Position numbers and translations under genes: made by a program. The notes under the pieces are model-generated. The model had not been told where the DNA came from. It made no database searches and worked only from the letters and a program-made list of their open reading frames with translations. 64,000 bases of DNA, taken from assembly GCF_000764205.1 (NCBI RefSeq), contig NZ_JQDZ01000022.1:86070-150069 (forward strand), given 5' to 3'. The stretch comes from Thalassotalea sp. ND16A. GTDB lineage: Bacteria > Pseudomonadota > Gammaproteobacteria > Enterobacterales > Alteromonadaceae. This document shows, one piece after another, positions 12,909 through 21,774 of this stretch (the stretch's first letter is position 1; each line of letters begins with the position of its first letter).

Positions 12909-14564
12909 ATGCTTAAATTAAACCAATGCAAAATGGTAGCGCTGGCATTACCATTGACTATATTAACTGCTTGTATGTCAGACAGTGAAAATAAAACGAT
13001 TGAACAGACGTCGGTCAAAACAGCTAAGCCCAACATAATATTTATTATGTCCGATGATCACTCAGAACGAGCAATCAGTGCTTACGGTAGTAAAATCATC
13101 GACACGCCAAGCATCGACCGCATCGCCAACGAGGGCGTTATTTTTAACAACTCTTTTGTCGCAAACTCTATTTGTGGGCCATCAAGAGCCATAATGTTAA
13201 CCGGCAAACACAGTCACATTAACGGCTTTACCGACAATTCGAGTTATTTTGACGGTAGCCAAGCGACTTATCCTAAATACCTGCAACAGGCGGGCTATCA
13301 AACGGCGATCGTCGGTAAGTGGCACTTGGCATCTGATCCCGAGGGCTTTGATTATTGGGAGGTTCTACGCGGCCAGGGGCATTATTATTCTCCAGAATTT
13401 ATTACCAATACGCCATCAGAATTAACCGTAAAAAAAGAGGTGATTGACTCACATACCAAACAGCCTAAAACGGTCTTGGAAAATACTTACCATGGCGCTT
13501 ATGCGACGAGAAAAACTGGTGATTTGGCGCTAAATTTCCTTGAAAAAAGAGATACATCAAAACCCTTTGTGATGATCTATAACCATAAGGCTCCTCACCG
13601 TAACTGGATGCCAGACGTTGATGATTTAGGGTTGGTCGATACCTCAAATTTGAAGGTGCCCGCTAATTTTTACGATGATTACACCAACCGCCCAGCCGCG
13701 GCATTGCAAGAATTAGAAATCAACGACATGTACCTGTCATACGATTTAAAACTTCGAGAACAAGACTATCAAGATGAATTACCTGATGTAAGAAATGGTT
13801 TGTATGCCCATTGGCAACGCTTGTATAACCGCATGACAGCGGAGCAAAAAGTAAAGTGGGACGCATATTACAATGAGTCAAATAAGGAATACCAAGCAGT
13901 TAAAGGTGATGCAAAAGCATTACTCGAGTGGAAATACCGTCGCTACATGCATGATTATCTGAGCTCAATTAAGTCTATGGATAATGATATTGGTCGTATC
14001 CTTGACTACCTTGACGAAAATGGTTTAGCCGAAAATACCATAGTGGTATACACCTCAGATCAAGGCTTCTTTATCGGCGAGCATGGCTGGTTTGATAAAC
14101 GCTTCATGTATGAAGAAACCATGAGAACACCGTTAGTTATCCGCTACCCGAACGGTATTAAAGCAGGACAAGCTGTAACGGATTTAGTACAGAATATCGA
14201 TTACGCACCAACTTTTTTAGATTTTGCCGGCATTGATATTCCAGCCGATATACAAGGTGTTTCTTTAAAAGATCGCCTAGTGGGTGATGCAACGGAACTT
14301 GAACGCGATAGCCTTTATTACCACTACTATGAAGGTATTGAAAGAGAGCATAAAGTGGCAAAACACCAAGGTGTTCGCACTAAAACCCACAAACTTATTC
14401 ACTTTAAAGATGTCGGTGTCGACCATTATGAAATGTATGACATCGTCAACGATCCGAGTGAAATGAATAACTTGTACGGCAAGGCTCAATATCGTGCTAT
14501 TCAGCAAGACTTACACCAGCAATTAAGGCAGTTACGTATTAACTACAATGTCATCAAGGGTTAA
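12909..14564 (+). CDS. Lipoprotein sulfatase, N-acetylglucosamine-6-sulfatase-like
   Basis: 551-residue S1 sulfatase with a lipoprotein signal (LTAC, Cys22). Metal ligands are Asp49/Asp50 (IMSDDHSERA) and the formylglycine precursor is Cys89 in NSICGPSRA. GKWHLAS and TSDQGFFIGEHGW follow, the latter being the usual late metal motif of this branch. The ANSICGPSRA context and overall length resemble GlcNAc-6-O-sulfatases (S1_11-like); this is recognition by eye, not a search. It would remove 6-sulfate from GlcNAc before GH20 cleavage. Its 144-bp upstream gap has a hairpin and an AT-rich stretch that could hold a promoter. Confidence 0.9.
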   Translation: MLKLNQCKMVALALPLTILTACMSDSENKTIEQTSVKTAKPNIIFIMSDDHSERAISAYGSKIIDTPSIDRIANEGVIFNNSFVANSICGPSRAIMLTGKHSHINGFTDNSSYFDGSQATYPKYLQQAGYQTAIVGKWHLASDPEGFDYWEVLRGQGHYYSPEFITNTPSELTVKKEVIDSHTKQPKTVLENTYHGAYATRKTGDLALNFLEKRDTSKPFVMIYNHKAPHRNWMPDVDDLGLVDTSNLKVPANFYDDYTNRPAAALQELEINDMYLSYDLKLREQDYQDELPDVRNGLYAHWQRLYNRMTAEQKVKWDAYYNESNKEYQAVKGDAKALLEWKYRRYMHDYLSSIKSMDNDIGRILDYLDENGLAENTIVVYTSDQGFFIGEHGWFDKRFMYEETMRTPLVIRYPNGIKAGQAVTDLVQNIDYAPTFLDFAGIDIPADIQGVSLKDRLVGDATELERDSLYYHYYEGIEREHKVAKHQGVRTKTHKLIHFKDVGVDHYEMYDIVNDPSEMNNLYGKAQYRAIQQDLHQQLRQLRINYNVIKG

Positions 14565-14701
14565 CAAACCCAGCACTGACAAATAGCATCGAGTAAACCT
14601 AAACAAGTCAACGTCCTTATCGACTAGCGGCAGGGACGAGACGTGTTTCGGTTTCATAAATGATGCCGGTAGATAAAGTAAATAAATTTAGGGTAGACAA
14701 T

Positions 14702-16363
14702 ATGAAGCTTAAAACAACAATTTTAATCATAGCAAGCTCATTACTCATGCTAGCTCAGGTAATTAAAGCGGAGCCGATATTAAGTGGCTATTTACGCGGG
14801 GCATTTCTGCAAGCGGGGAAGATTGATAACCTTCACCTGCAAAATGTTAATGACCTAATCTATTTTAAGGCGGAGCCGTTTGCCAATGGCGACTTATATT
14901 TTGAATACCCTGACAATACCGCCGTAGCAAGCAATGTTAAATTACTAAAAAGATTCAGAAAACATAAAGACGGTATTTTACAATTCAACGGTGATGGTGC
15001 CAAATTAACCGCGGGTAAAGATTTATTATTAAATGGGCCAGGTAAAGGGGTAAAGCAATTTAGCTTTGAAACATGGATTTATATCAGTGATTGGCAAGAA
15101 AATGCCTTTATTTTTAACAAAAGCAACGATGATTCCCATAAAGTATCCCTGCAACTTGGCTCCAAAGATAAGCAAAACTTATTATTTCAAGTAGTTAACG
15201 GTAATAAGTCACTGACGCTATCAACATCTTCATTTAAAACGAGGAAATGGCAACATCTCGCGCTCAGCTACGACGCAAATAAACCTATAGCTGAGCAAGT
15301 CAAAATTTACGTTAATAGTAAATATATTTCAAAACAAACCATTATTGATGACACCCTTCAGCCGCCAACTTCGGTTCCTGCTATGAGCAATCTTTTTGTC
15401 ATAGGTGAAAATTTTGACGGGAAATTAGACGAGATAAGACTGTGGCACAGCGTCAGATCACCTTGGCAAATAGCTAAAAACATGAAGCAGGAAATTTTTG
15501 TTGATACCTGGGATGAAACTAAATTAAAGGCGTATTGGAAAATAAAACCATCTTCTCGCTTTGTACTTGATTATCAAAGCTGGAAGGCTGATATCGCAAC
15601 CATTAAATATTTTATTAAAGGCCATGGTCAAAAAGCCGTGCGTTTAGGTGTAGGTAAAGGTCAGTGGCGAGAAATGATCAGTAATCAAGCTGCCAGAGTA
15701 AATTTTGCCAACAACCTAAAGCGTGTCTTGCTTGAAAATAACATTGATGGTGTTGAATTTGATTTTGAGTGGTGCGAAAACAATGATGTTGCCTGTTGGG
15801 ACGATTATAGCAAAACCATTAAAACAGTGACTGATATATTACCCGAGCAGCTCATCGTGAGCGCATCACTTCACCCTATTTTTTACAAAATTGATAAGAG
15901 TGCGATCAAGGCACTGGACTTTGTTTCTATTCAGGCTTACGGACCAAGACCTGTTCGGTTTCCTTATAAAGAGTTTACCGACAATGTCTCAAGCATGCTT
16001 GAATATGGATTTCCGGCTGAAAAATTAGTCATGGGGGTGCCCTTTTATGCGGTAAAAACTGATGGTGAAAAGCTTAACAATAAGTTCGTCACCCTTGGTT
16101 ATCAAGAGCTGTTCAAACAACATCGGGAAATCGATCCCCTTGTTGACCAGATCAGTATGGTTCACCCAAAGCTAGGCAAAACCAACTTCACCTACAACGG
16201 ACAAACTACGCTGATCAAAAAATCTCAATACGTTTTAGATAACAAGCTCAGAGGCGTGATGATTTGGTCACTTGGCACTGATACTGACTATAAAAACCCG
16301 ACCAGCCTACTCAAAGCCATAAATGAAGTGATCCCGGGAAACACTCCATTTAATACCAATTGA
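14702..16363 (+). CDS. LamG + GH18-type glycosidase
   Basis: Start chosen at the ATG that begins MKLKTTILIIASS, a clean signal peptide; an upstream ATG at 14660 would add 14 poorly fitting residues. A LamG/concanavalin-like domain (about 95-250, with WQHLALSYD and FDGKLDEIRLW) precedes a GH18-like barrel. Its active-site strand reads DGVEFDFEW with catalytic Glu at about 356. The second Asp of the canonical DGxDxDxE is Glu here, which is unusual but tolerable. GH18 members include chitinases and endo-beta-N-acetylglucosaminidases; given the locus, an endo-enzyme on amino-sugar glycans is more likely than a chitinase. It is homologous to the larger gene at 18054, with one LamG unit fewer. Confidence 0.8.
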   Translation: MKLKTTILIIASSLLMLAQVIKAEPILSGYLRGAFLQAGKIDNLHLQNVNDLIYFKAEPFANGDLYFEYPDNTAVASNVKLLKRFRKHKDGILQFNGDGAKLTAGKDLLLNGPGKGVKQFSFETWIYISDWQENAFIFNKSNDDSHKVSLQLGSKDKQNLLFQVVNGNKSLTLSTSSFKTRKWQHLALSYDANKPIAEQVKIYVNSKYISKQTIIDDTLQPPTSVPAMSNLFVIGENFDGKLDEIRLWHSVRSPWQIAKNMKQEIFVDTWDETKLKAYWKIKPSSRFVLDYQSWKADIATIKYFIKGHGQKAVRLGVGKGQWREMISNQAARVNFANNLKRVLLENNIDGVEFDFEWCENNDVACWDDYSKTIKTVTDILPEQLIVSASLHPIFYKIDKSAIKALDFVSIQAYGPRPVRFPYKEFTDNVSSMLEYGFPAEKLVMGVPFYAVKTDGEKLNNKFVTLGYQELFKQHREIDPLVDQISMVHPKLGKTNFTYNGQTTLIKKSQYVLDNKLRGVMIWSLGTDTDYKNPTSLLKAINEVIPGNTPFNTN

Positions 16364-16364
16364 A

Positions 16365-16552
16365 AACAAGAATTATCACCGTCTTTCAACCCCCGGTTCT
16401 TTTGATGAAATTATTGAAAAGGCTGCTCATGTCGTGCCGACAAAACAGCAGCTTGACTATCACCGCCGCGAATTTTCAGCTTTATTCATTGGGGGCCAAA
16501 CACCTTTACTCGCAGTGAATGGGGTAATGGCAAGGGAGAACTCACGCAATGA
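16365..16552 (+). pseudogene. Decayed GH29 alpha-L-fucosidase N-terminus
   Basis: Between GH18 and GH16 genes there is no intact ORF, but the frame through 16434 reads AAHVVPTKQQLDYHRREFSA. After a one-base loss in a short T-run near 16480 it continues FIHWGPNTFTRSEWGNGKG and stops at 16550. This matches the conserved N-terminal block of one GH29 branch (EF-AFIHFG-NTFT--EWG-GKE). Everything after about 60 residues is gone. It differs from the intact fucosidase at 21775 (FGIWVHWGGQTQP), so the locus once had two fucosidase types. A 60-codon ORF overlapping this stretch is only part of the remnant. Confidence 0.7.
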
Positions 16553-16585
16553 ACATGATAAAAAAACAGCCTTTACCAATAATAT

Positions 16586-16608
16586 TCCCTGTGCAAATTG
16601 CACAGGGA
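16586..16608. promoter_or_regulatory. Inverted repeat just upstream of GH16 gene
   Basis: TCCCTGTGCAA-A-TTGCACAGGGA, a perfect 11-bp inverted repeat around one base, ending 19 bases before the GH16 start and immediately before its ribosome-binding site (AGGAGA). It could be an operator, a hairpin affecting translation, or a terminator of upstream readthrough. Confidence 0.45.
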
Positions 16609-16626
16609 GACTCTAGGAGATATTGA

Positions 16627-17541
16627 ATGAAGAAAATAATTACCCGCTTGCTGTTACTATCATGCTTGTTGTCATGTTCAGCTATTGCGAGCGATAATAA
16701 TGCGACCCATAATAATGTCAATATTTCAGCCGATAAGGATGGTTGGCAGTTGGTTTGGTCTGATGAATTTAATTATCAGGGGCTTCCCGATCCAAACAAG
16801 TGGGGTTATGAGCAAGGTTTTATCCGTAACAAAGAAGCTCAGTACTATACCGTTAATCGAACAGAGAATGCCCGTGTTGAAAATGGCACGCTGGTGATTG
16901 AAGCACGTAAAGAAACATTCCCTAACGTGCGTTATCAAGCTGATAGTGAAGACTGGAGAGCTAACCGCAAACAGGCACAGTACACAGCAGCTAGCATCAC
17001 CACCCTAGGCAAAGCCAGTTGGACTTATGGCAAAGTTGAAGTACGTGCCAAATTACCTGAGGGTAGTGGTATGTGGCCGGCGATTTGGACCTTAGGCGAA
17101 AATCGAAAACCGCCATTTGGTGAAAGCAAGACAGGCACAGTCCCCTGGCCCCTCTGTGGTGAGATCGACATCATGGAGTTTGTTGGCAACAGCCCGAATA
17201 AAATCCATAGCAATATCCACTATGCAAACTGGGAAACCAGTAAGCATGATAAACAAGCGGGCAATATTTCTTTCGATAAGCCACCAGTGAATGATTTTCA
17301 TACTTACACCGCCGAATGGTATGAAGACAAAATTAAATTCTTCTTTGATGGTGAACACTTTCACACAGTAGATACCACACAAACCGTCAACGATGCTTTT
17401 AATAAACCCCATTACCTACTAATCAACCTGGCCATAGGCGGGGGGTGGGGCGGTAAGATAAATGATGCCATGCTGCCGCAGGAATACCTGGTAGATTATG
17501 TCCGGGTTTATCAGCAGCTTGCCCCTGAAAAAGGTCATTAA
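16627..17541 (+). CDS. GH16 endo-glycosidase
   Basis: 304-residue secreted beta-jelly-roll enzyme (signal peptide ending near CSAIAS). The retaining active site GEIDIMEF gives nucleophile Glu179, Asp181 and acid/base Glu184. Upstream WPAIWTLGE and downstream FHTYTAEW are standard for the family. The motif is the GH16_3 laminarinase-like form, a subfamily that also contains endo-beta-galactosidases acting on mucin O-glycans and keratan sulfate. Surrounded by sialidase, fucosidase, GH20 and sulfatases, an endo-O-glycanase role is the favoured inference; laminarinase remains possible. AGGAGA is a good ribosome-binding site. Confidence 0.88.
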   Translation: MKKIITRLLLLSCLLSCSAIASDNNATHNNVNISADKDGWQLVWSDEFNYQGLPDPNKWGYEQGFIRNKEAQYYTVNRTENARVENGTLVIEARKETFPNVRYQADSEDWRANRKQAQYTAASITTLGKASWTYGKVEVRAKLPEGSGMWPAIWTLGENRKPPFGESKTGTVPWPLCGEIDIMEFVGNSPNKIHSNIHYANWETSKHDKQAGNISFDKPPVNDFHTYTAEWYEDKIKFFFDGEHFHTVDTTQTVNDAFNKPHYLLINLAIGGGWGGKINDAMLPQEYLVDYVRVYQQLAPEKGH

Positions 17542-17793
17542 TGAGATCTATTCAAGTGAATCGCTATCAAGAATCGTTTGCTTCCCCTTGTGACTAACAC
17601 TCGCTACTGGCTCACACCTGAAATGGTTTTGAATTGATCTCTCCTAAAAGCGAACAACATGCAAAGCACTGTTTTAAATTTTGAAATCTTGGGCTGAGGT
17701 AGCCAAGGAATAATGACAGGCTACGTTTCTAATTTCTGAAAATCAGCAGAGAATGATTAAACTGATAAACATTATCAGTCTAAATAAAATTAA

Positions 17794-17856
17794 AATTAAA
17801 ATTAATAACTCCTCCGACTAGTAGATTTATATCTCACATCCGTCTTATTAAAAGGC
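17794..17856 (+). promoter_or_regulatory. Conserved leader element, copy B (upstream of LamG-GH18)
   Basis: Second copy of the element at 2779-2841 (about 53/63 matches). It holds the invariant GACTAGTAGATTT block and the GTCTT/AAGGC hairpin with the ATTAA loop at 17842-17856. It ends about 200 bases before the ATG at 18054. A separate ACTGATAA/TTATCAGT hairpin lies just upstream (17761-17779). The rest of the 17542-18053 gap shows nothing recognisable. Confidence 0.6.
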
Positions 17857-18053
17857 AGGTTAAAAGTAAAACTTATCTAGAATAAAATTCTGATTAGTTT
17901 TTTTCTGGCCTGCTATAAAAATAGTGAGTTTCGCAAGAGAGCTATATCGTGTTCTACATGCACTTACGTGTATTGAGCAATAGTAGTCTTCAAGGGGAGC
18001 TCTAAACTATAAAAACTTTAAAATAGTTCAGCCAAAATTTGGGGATCCGCAAT

Positions 18054-20450
18054 ATGAATCAGAAAGAAAGCCCATCAATTATAAAAAATAGCTTAAAACA
18101 CTGGATGAAATATGCAACTGCAGCCATGGTATTACCTGTCTGTGTCAATGCTCAGGGATTACTTAAAAACTATGCCGTAGATTTCCCAGGAAACAACGCT
18201 ACCATTAACTTCAATACGGTCAGCGCGCTTGAAAATAAAACTGAGTTCACTATCGATTTTTGGCTGAAAATGGACAGCTGGGCGGAAAATAGCCTAGTGA
18301 TTTCTAATGCCTTAGATACACATAACCGGGTAGATATTCAGCTCGGTACCGAAAGCAACAAACGGGTATATTTTCACATTGCTAACGGCACTAATGAATA
18401 TGCAGCGCTGAACAATGCCCCGTTAACTGTTGGCCAATGGCATCATGTCACTATGGCTTATAATGGCGCTTTATCTGCAAATAACCAAATTACCATTACT
18501 ATCGATGGTGCTACAATGAACCCTTGGTACCGCAATGGCCAGGGAACGGTAGCCACAAGTAGCCCTGCCACCGCTTCTCCTTTTAAAATAGGTAAGAATT
18601 TTGACGGACAAATTGATGAGTTAAAAATCTGGGAAAAAAAACTCAGCGACGCTGATATTACCTCAGATAATACCATAAACCCTCAGCACCCTTTATATGC
18701 TTCGTTAACCAACTACTGGCGCATGGATCAACATAGTAACAGCACTACAGTTCAAGATTATAAAGGCACTAATCACGGTACCATAGCAACAGGGGTGACC
18801 CGCAATATAGTGACTGACAATAATAAGTTCAGCTACAAGGTTGTTAGTGCTTATATCAGACCTCACCTCTATAAAACCGGCGTGATTGAAGATGATTATT
18901 TAAGAAATAATAATGACATCATTAATATGATTACTAGTGTAAAAGCAAATGGCGATTTGTTTTTCGACACCCCTATCAGTGACGGCACGCTAGTAGATAC
19001 GACTCACTTAAGTAGTTTTGCTGGTCGCACCGGCATAGCGGACTTTAACGGTAGCGGTGCCAAAATGAATGCCGGCAAGGATTTAATGGTAAATGGTGCG
19101 GGTGGTGATAATAACTTTGCTTTTGTTAGCTGGGTTTATCTTGACTCATGGCAAGAAAACAGCTTTATCTTCCAAAAAACTCAGGATTGGCAAAATAGAA
19201 TCGACCTTCAGCTAGGTTCAGCCGCCTCAAAAACACTGTATTTCCATGTTGCAAACGGTGCAAACAATTACGTTGCTGTTAATGCTGCTGATTTAACCGT
19301 AGGCCAATGGCACCATATAGCCGTGTCATATAATGGTAATGAATGTGCTGAAAACCAAGCCCAGATTTATATCGATGGTGTCGCGCAAGATTTGTGGTAT
19401 CACAATGCCGAAAAACTGTTACCAACAAAAGCACCTTATATTCAGGATGACTTAGAATTGGGGGTGAACTTTGATGGCAAAATGGATGAAGCGCTAGTTT
19501 ATCGAGTTAACATTAGCCCTGGCAATGTCATCAACCATATGAACAATGGCGTTAACAGCTTAGGCTGGCCTAATAATCAATTATCGGCGCGTTGGGAGTT
19601 TGAAGATAGCCAGCAGCCCGGTAAAGATTCAGAAACCTGGGTAAATGTGTTCGATGCAATTAACCAAGTATTTGCCGGTTATGAAGGGGTAGAGCACCGT
19701 GTGGGTGTTATGGGTTTCCTCGGTACTGAATGGAAAACCATGATTGCCAGTGACACCGCTCGTCAAAATTTTGCTAGCAACGTAAAACAGCTTGTCGATC
19801 AAGTCGGCTTTGATGGTGTTGATTTAGACTTTGAGTGGTGCTATAGCAACACTACCTGTAATACTAATTATGCGAGTACCGTTGCCGAGTTAGACAGTGT
19901 ATTGGCTGCCGATGAAACCTTAAGCATTACCTTACACCCTATTTCGTATCAATTACCTTTAACTGTGGTTGATAACGTGGACTTTATCTCAATTCAATCT
20001 TATGGACCAGATCCATTAATCTTCACCTATGAAAAATATGTTGATGATATCCAGCAATTCATAAACTACGGCTACCCGAAAGAAAAAATTATCGCCGGAG
20101 TACCTTTTTATGCGGTCAGCGACCCTAGAGGAATTGCTATTGATGGTTACAGTAAAATAGTGGCTGAATACCCGAATTTGTCCCCTTCTAGTGATGAAGA
20201 AATTTTGTATAAAAACATAAGAACCGGTCCTGTTTGTGGTGGCACATGGCAATACGATGTACCGACAACAATGGTATTCAATGGTAAGGATACCATCTCT
20301 GCAAAAGCCGCTTATGCTAATGAGCAGGGTTTAGGGGGTATTATGTACTGGGATACCGCATTAGATGTCGACTACGACCACCCACTTTGTCTACTCAAAG
20401 CGGTTAACGCAGAAATAAATGCCAATATTCAAATTCCGTTTACCAATTAA
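18054..20450 (+). CDS. Double-LamG GH18-type glycosidase
   Basis: ATG 18054 is preferred over the upstream TTG at 18039 because GGGGAT lies nine bases before it; 798 residues. A signal peptide (ending VCVNA) is followed by LamG-1 (about 30-200, WHHVTMAYNG, FDGQIDELKIW), LamG-2 (about 320-500, WHHIAVSYNG, FDGKMDEALVY) and a GH18 barrel. The barrel has the canonical DGVDLDFEW motif, catalytic Glu at about 594. The two LamG units resemble each other and the single unit of the 14702 protein, so the pair arose by gene and domain duplication. It is probably a secreted endo-acting enzyme on GlcNAc-containing glycans, with LamG units binding substrate. It has its own 5' leader region. Confidence 0.83.
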   Translation: MNQKESPSIIKNSLKHWMKYATAAMVLPVCVNAQGLLKNYAVDFPGNNATINFNTVSALENKTEFTIDFWLKMDSWAENSLVISNALDTHNRVDIQLGTESNKRVYFHIANGTNEYAALNNAPLTVGQWHHVTMAYNGALSANNQITITIDGATMNPWYRNGQGTVATSSPATASPFKIGKNFDGQIDELKIWEKKLSDADITSDNTINPQHPLYASLTNYWRMDQHSNSTTVQDYKGTNHGTIATGVTRNIVTDNNKFSYKVVSAYIRPHLYKTGVIEDDYLRNNNDIINMITSVKANGDLFFDTPISDGTLVDTTHLSSFAGRTGIADFNGSGAKMNAGKDLMVNGAGGDNNFAFVSWVYLDSWQENSFIFQKTQDWQNRIDLQLGSAASKTLYFHVANGANNYVAVNAADLTVGQWHHIAVSYNGNECAENQAQIYIDGVAQDLWYHNAEKLLPTKAPYIQDDLELGVNFDGKMDEALVYRVNISPGNVINHMNNGVNSLGWPNNQLSARWEFEDSQQPGKDSETWVNVFDAINQVFAGYEGVEHRVGVMGFLGTEWKTMIASDTARQNFASNVKQLVDQVGFDGVDLDFEWCYSNTTCNTNYASTVAELDSVLAADETLSITLHPISYQLPLTVVDNVDFISIQSYGPDPLIFTYEKYVDDIQQFINYGYPKEKIIAGVPFYAVSDPRGIAIDGYSKIVAEYPNLSPSSDEEILYKNIRTGPVCGGTWQYDVPTTMVFNGKDTISAKAAYANEQGLGGIMYWDTALDVDYDHPLCLLKAVNAEINANIQIPFTN

Positions 20451-20471
20451 CTACTCAACTTAAACGCACTT

Positions 20472-20503
20472 AACCATGCCGCCTTCCTGAAGGGGGCATG
20501 GTT
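20472..20503 (+). terminator. Terminator after LamG-GH18 gene
   Basis: AACCATGCC / GGCATGGTT stem with an inner CCTT/AAGG pairing, followed by a short T-run (TTTAT), 22 bases after the stop codon. Confidence 0.65.
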
Positions 20504-20610
20504 TATCCTATTTCACTCCATTAGTCAGCTATCGTGGCTATGGTTTTTGAGTTCGATAAGCTCAAATAAGAGCTTATAAAGTGCGGTGACCGGCATTTTG
20601 CGGAGAATAT

Positions 20611-21645
20611 ATGAACGTTACCATTAAAGAAGTTGCCCACCATGCTCAAGTATGCATTAAAACCGTGTCCAGGGTATTGAATAATGAAAGCTATGTTAAG
20701 GAAGAAACTCGTGAAAGGGTCTTAGCTGCGATTGAACAACTTAACTATCAACCGAGTGTCGCAGCACGCAATCTAGCAGGGGCAAAATCACATACTATTG
20801 GCTTTTTGTATGATAACCCCAACGCGTATTATATATGTGACATGCAAGATGGCATTTTGTCCGCTTGTCGGAGTCGTGGTTACGAGTTGTTAATCTCACC
20901 TTGTGATGCTAATTCCCCCACTATTTGTGAAGATATTGTCACCATGGTAGGTCAATCCCGAGTGGACGGATTGATCCTGACGCCGCCTTTGTCAGAGATG
21001 CCAACAATACTCGATACGCTGAATGAACTCGATGTACATTATGTGCGGATCATTTCCGGCTCAGCGACAAATAACGTCGTGCCTGGTTGTGTGCTGGTGG
21101 ATGATCATCAGGCCGCTTATCAAATTACTAAGCTGTTGCTATCGTTAGGCCATCAAAGTATAGGGTTTTTAGAGGGAGATATTAAGCATGGTTCCAGCAC
21201 AGAGCGGTTAAAGGGCTTTCAAGCGGCGCTTGCACACCATGGCATCAACAGCGACGAGTCATTGATCTTGTCCGGCAGCTACACCTTTGAGTCTGGGGCA
21301 GAAGGGGCTAAAAAATTAATGGCACTGCCATCAAAACCCACGGCTATTTTTGCTTGTAACGATGAAATCGCCGCGGGTGCATTGTTTGCAGCTAGGCAGA
21401 TGAATATCGATATACCTAAGCAACTGTCGATCGTTGGTTTTGAAGACAGTCCTTTCTCTCGGCAAAGTTGGCCACAATTGACCACAGCACACCAGCCCAA
21501 CAAGCAGATTTCGCAATATGCTGCAGCAATGCTCTTTGACCTACTGCGTCAGCGCAGTATTAGCACGGCGTCATCTGTGGCCAATTTATTCAGTCCTCAT
21601 TTGGTGATCCGTGATTCAACGGGTGCTGCTGAGTCAGTTGCCTAA
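20611..21645 (+). CDS. LacI-family transcriptional regulator
   Basis: 344 residues with an N-terminal LacI helix-turn-helix (TIKEVAHHAQVCIKTVSRVLNN, about 3-24), a hinge helix region (PSVAARNLAGAKS) and a periplasmic-binding-protein-like sensor domain (TIGFLYDNPN, FACNDEIAAGAL, SIVGFEDSPFSR). GGAGA precedes the ATG. Placed inside the glycan locus, it is the likely local regulator, responding to a released sugar; effector unknown. A candidate operator is the CG-centred palindrome at 2929. No matching palindrome was recognised directly upstream of its own start. Confidence 0.93.
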   Translation: MNVTIKEVAHHAQVCIKTVSRVLNNESYVKEETRERVLAAIEQLNYQPSVAARNLAGAKSHTIGFLYDNPNAYYICDMQDGILSACRSRGYELLISPCDANSPTICEDIVTMVGQSRVDGLILTPPLSEMPTILDTLNELDVHYVRIISGSATNNVVPGCVLVDDHQAAYQITKLLLSLGHQSIGFLEGDIKHGSSTERLKGFQAALAHHGINSDESLILSGSYTFESGAEGAKKLMALPSKPTAIFACNDEIAAGALFAARQMNIDIPKQLSIVGFEDSPFSRQSWPQLTTAHQPNKQISQYAAAMLFDLLRQRSISTASSVANLFSPHLVIRDSTGAAESVA

Positions 21646-21774
21646 CTGAGTAGGCATGATTATACAGGTTATTTTTTCCTCATCTGCTCCAGGATGGTTA
21701 GGTGTTGCAAGCGAATTTGAGGTTAAACCAGCAGTAGCTGCTTAACATGAAGAATAAAATGAAAAGAGAGACAA

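Noticed and set aside
16434..16616. 60-codon ORF between GH18 and GH16
   Set aside because: It is part of the decayed GH29 fragment read through its frameshift and has no protein-like sequence of its own after the break.
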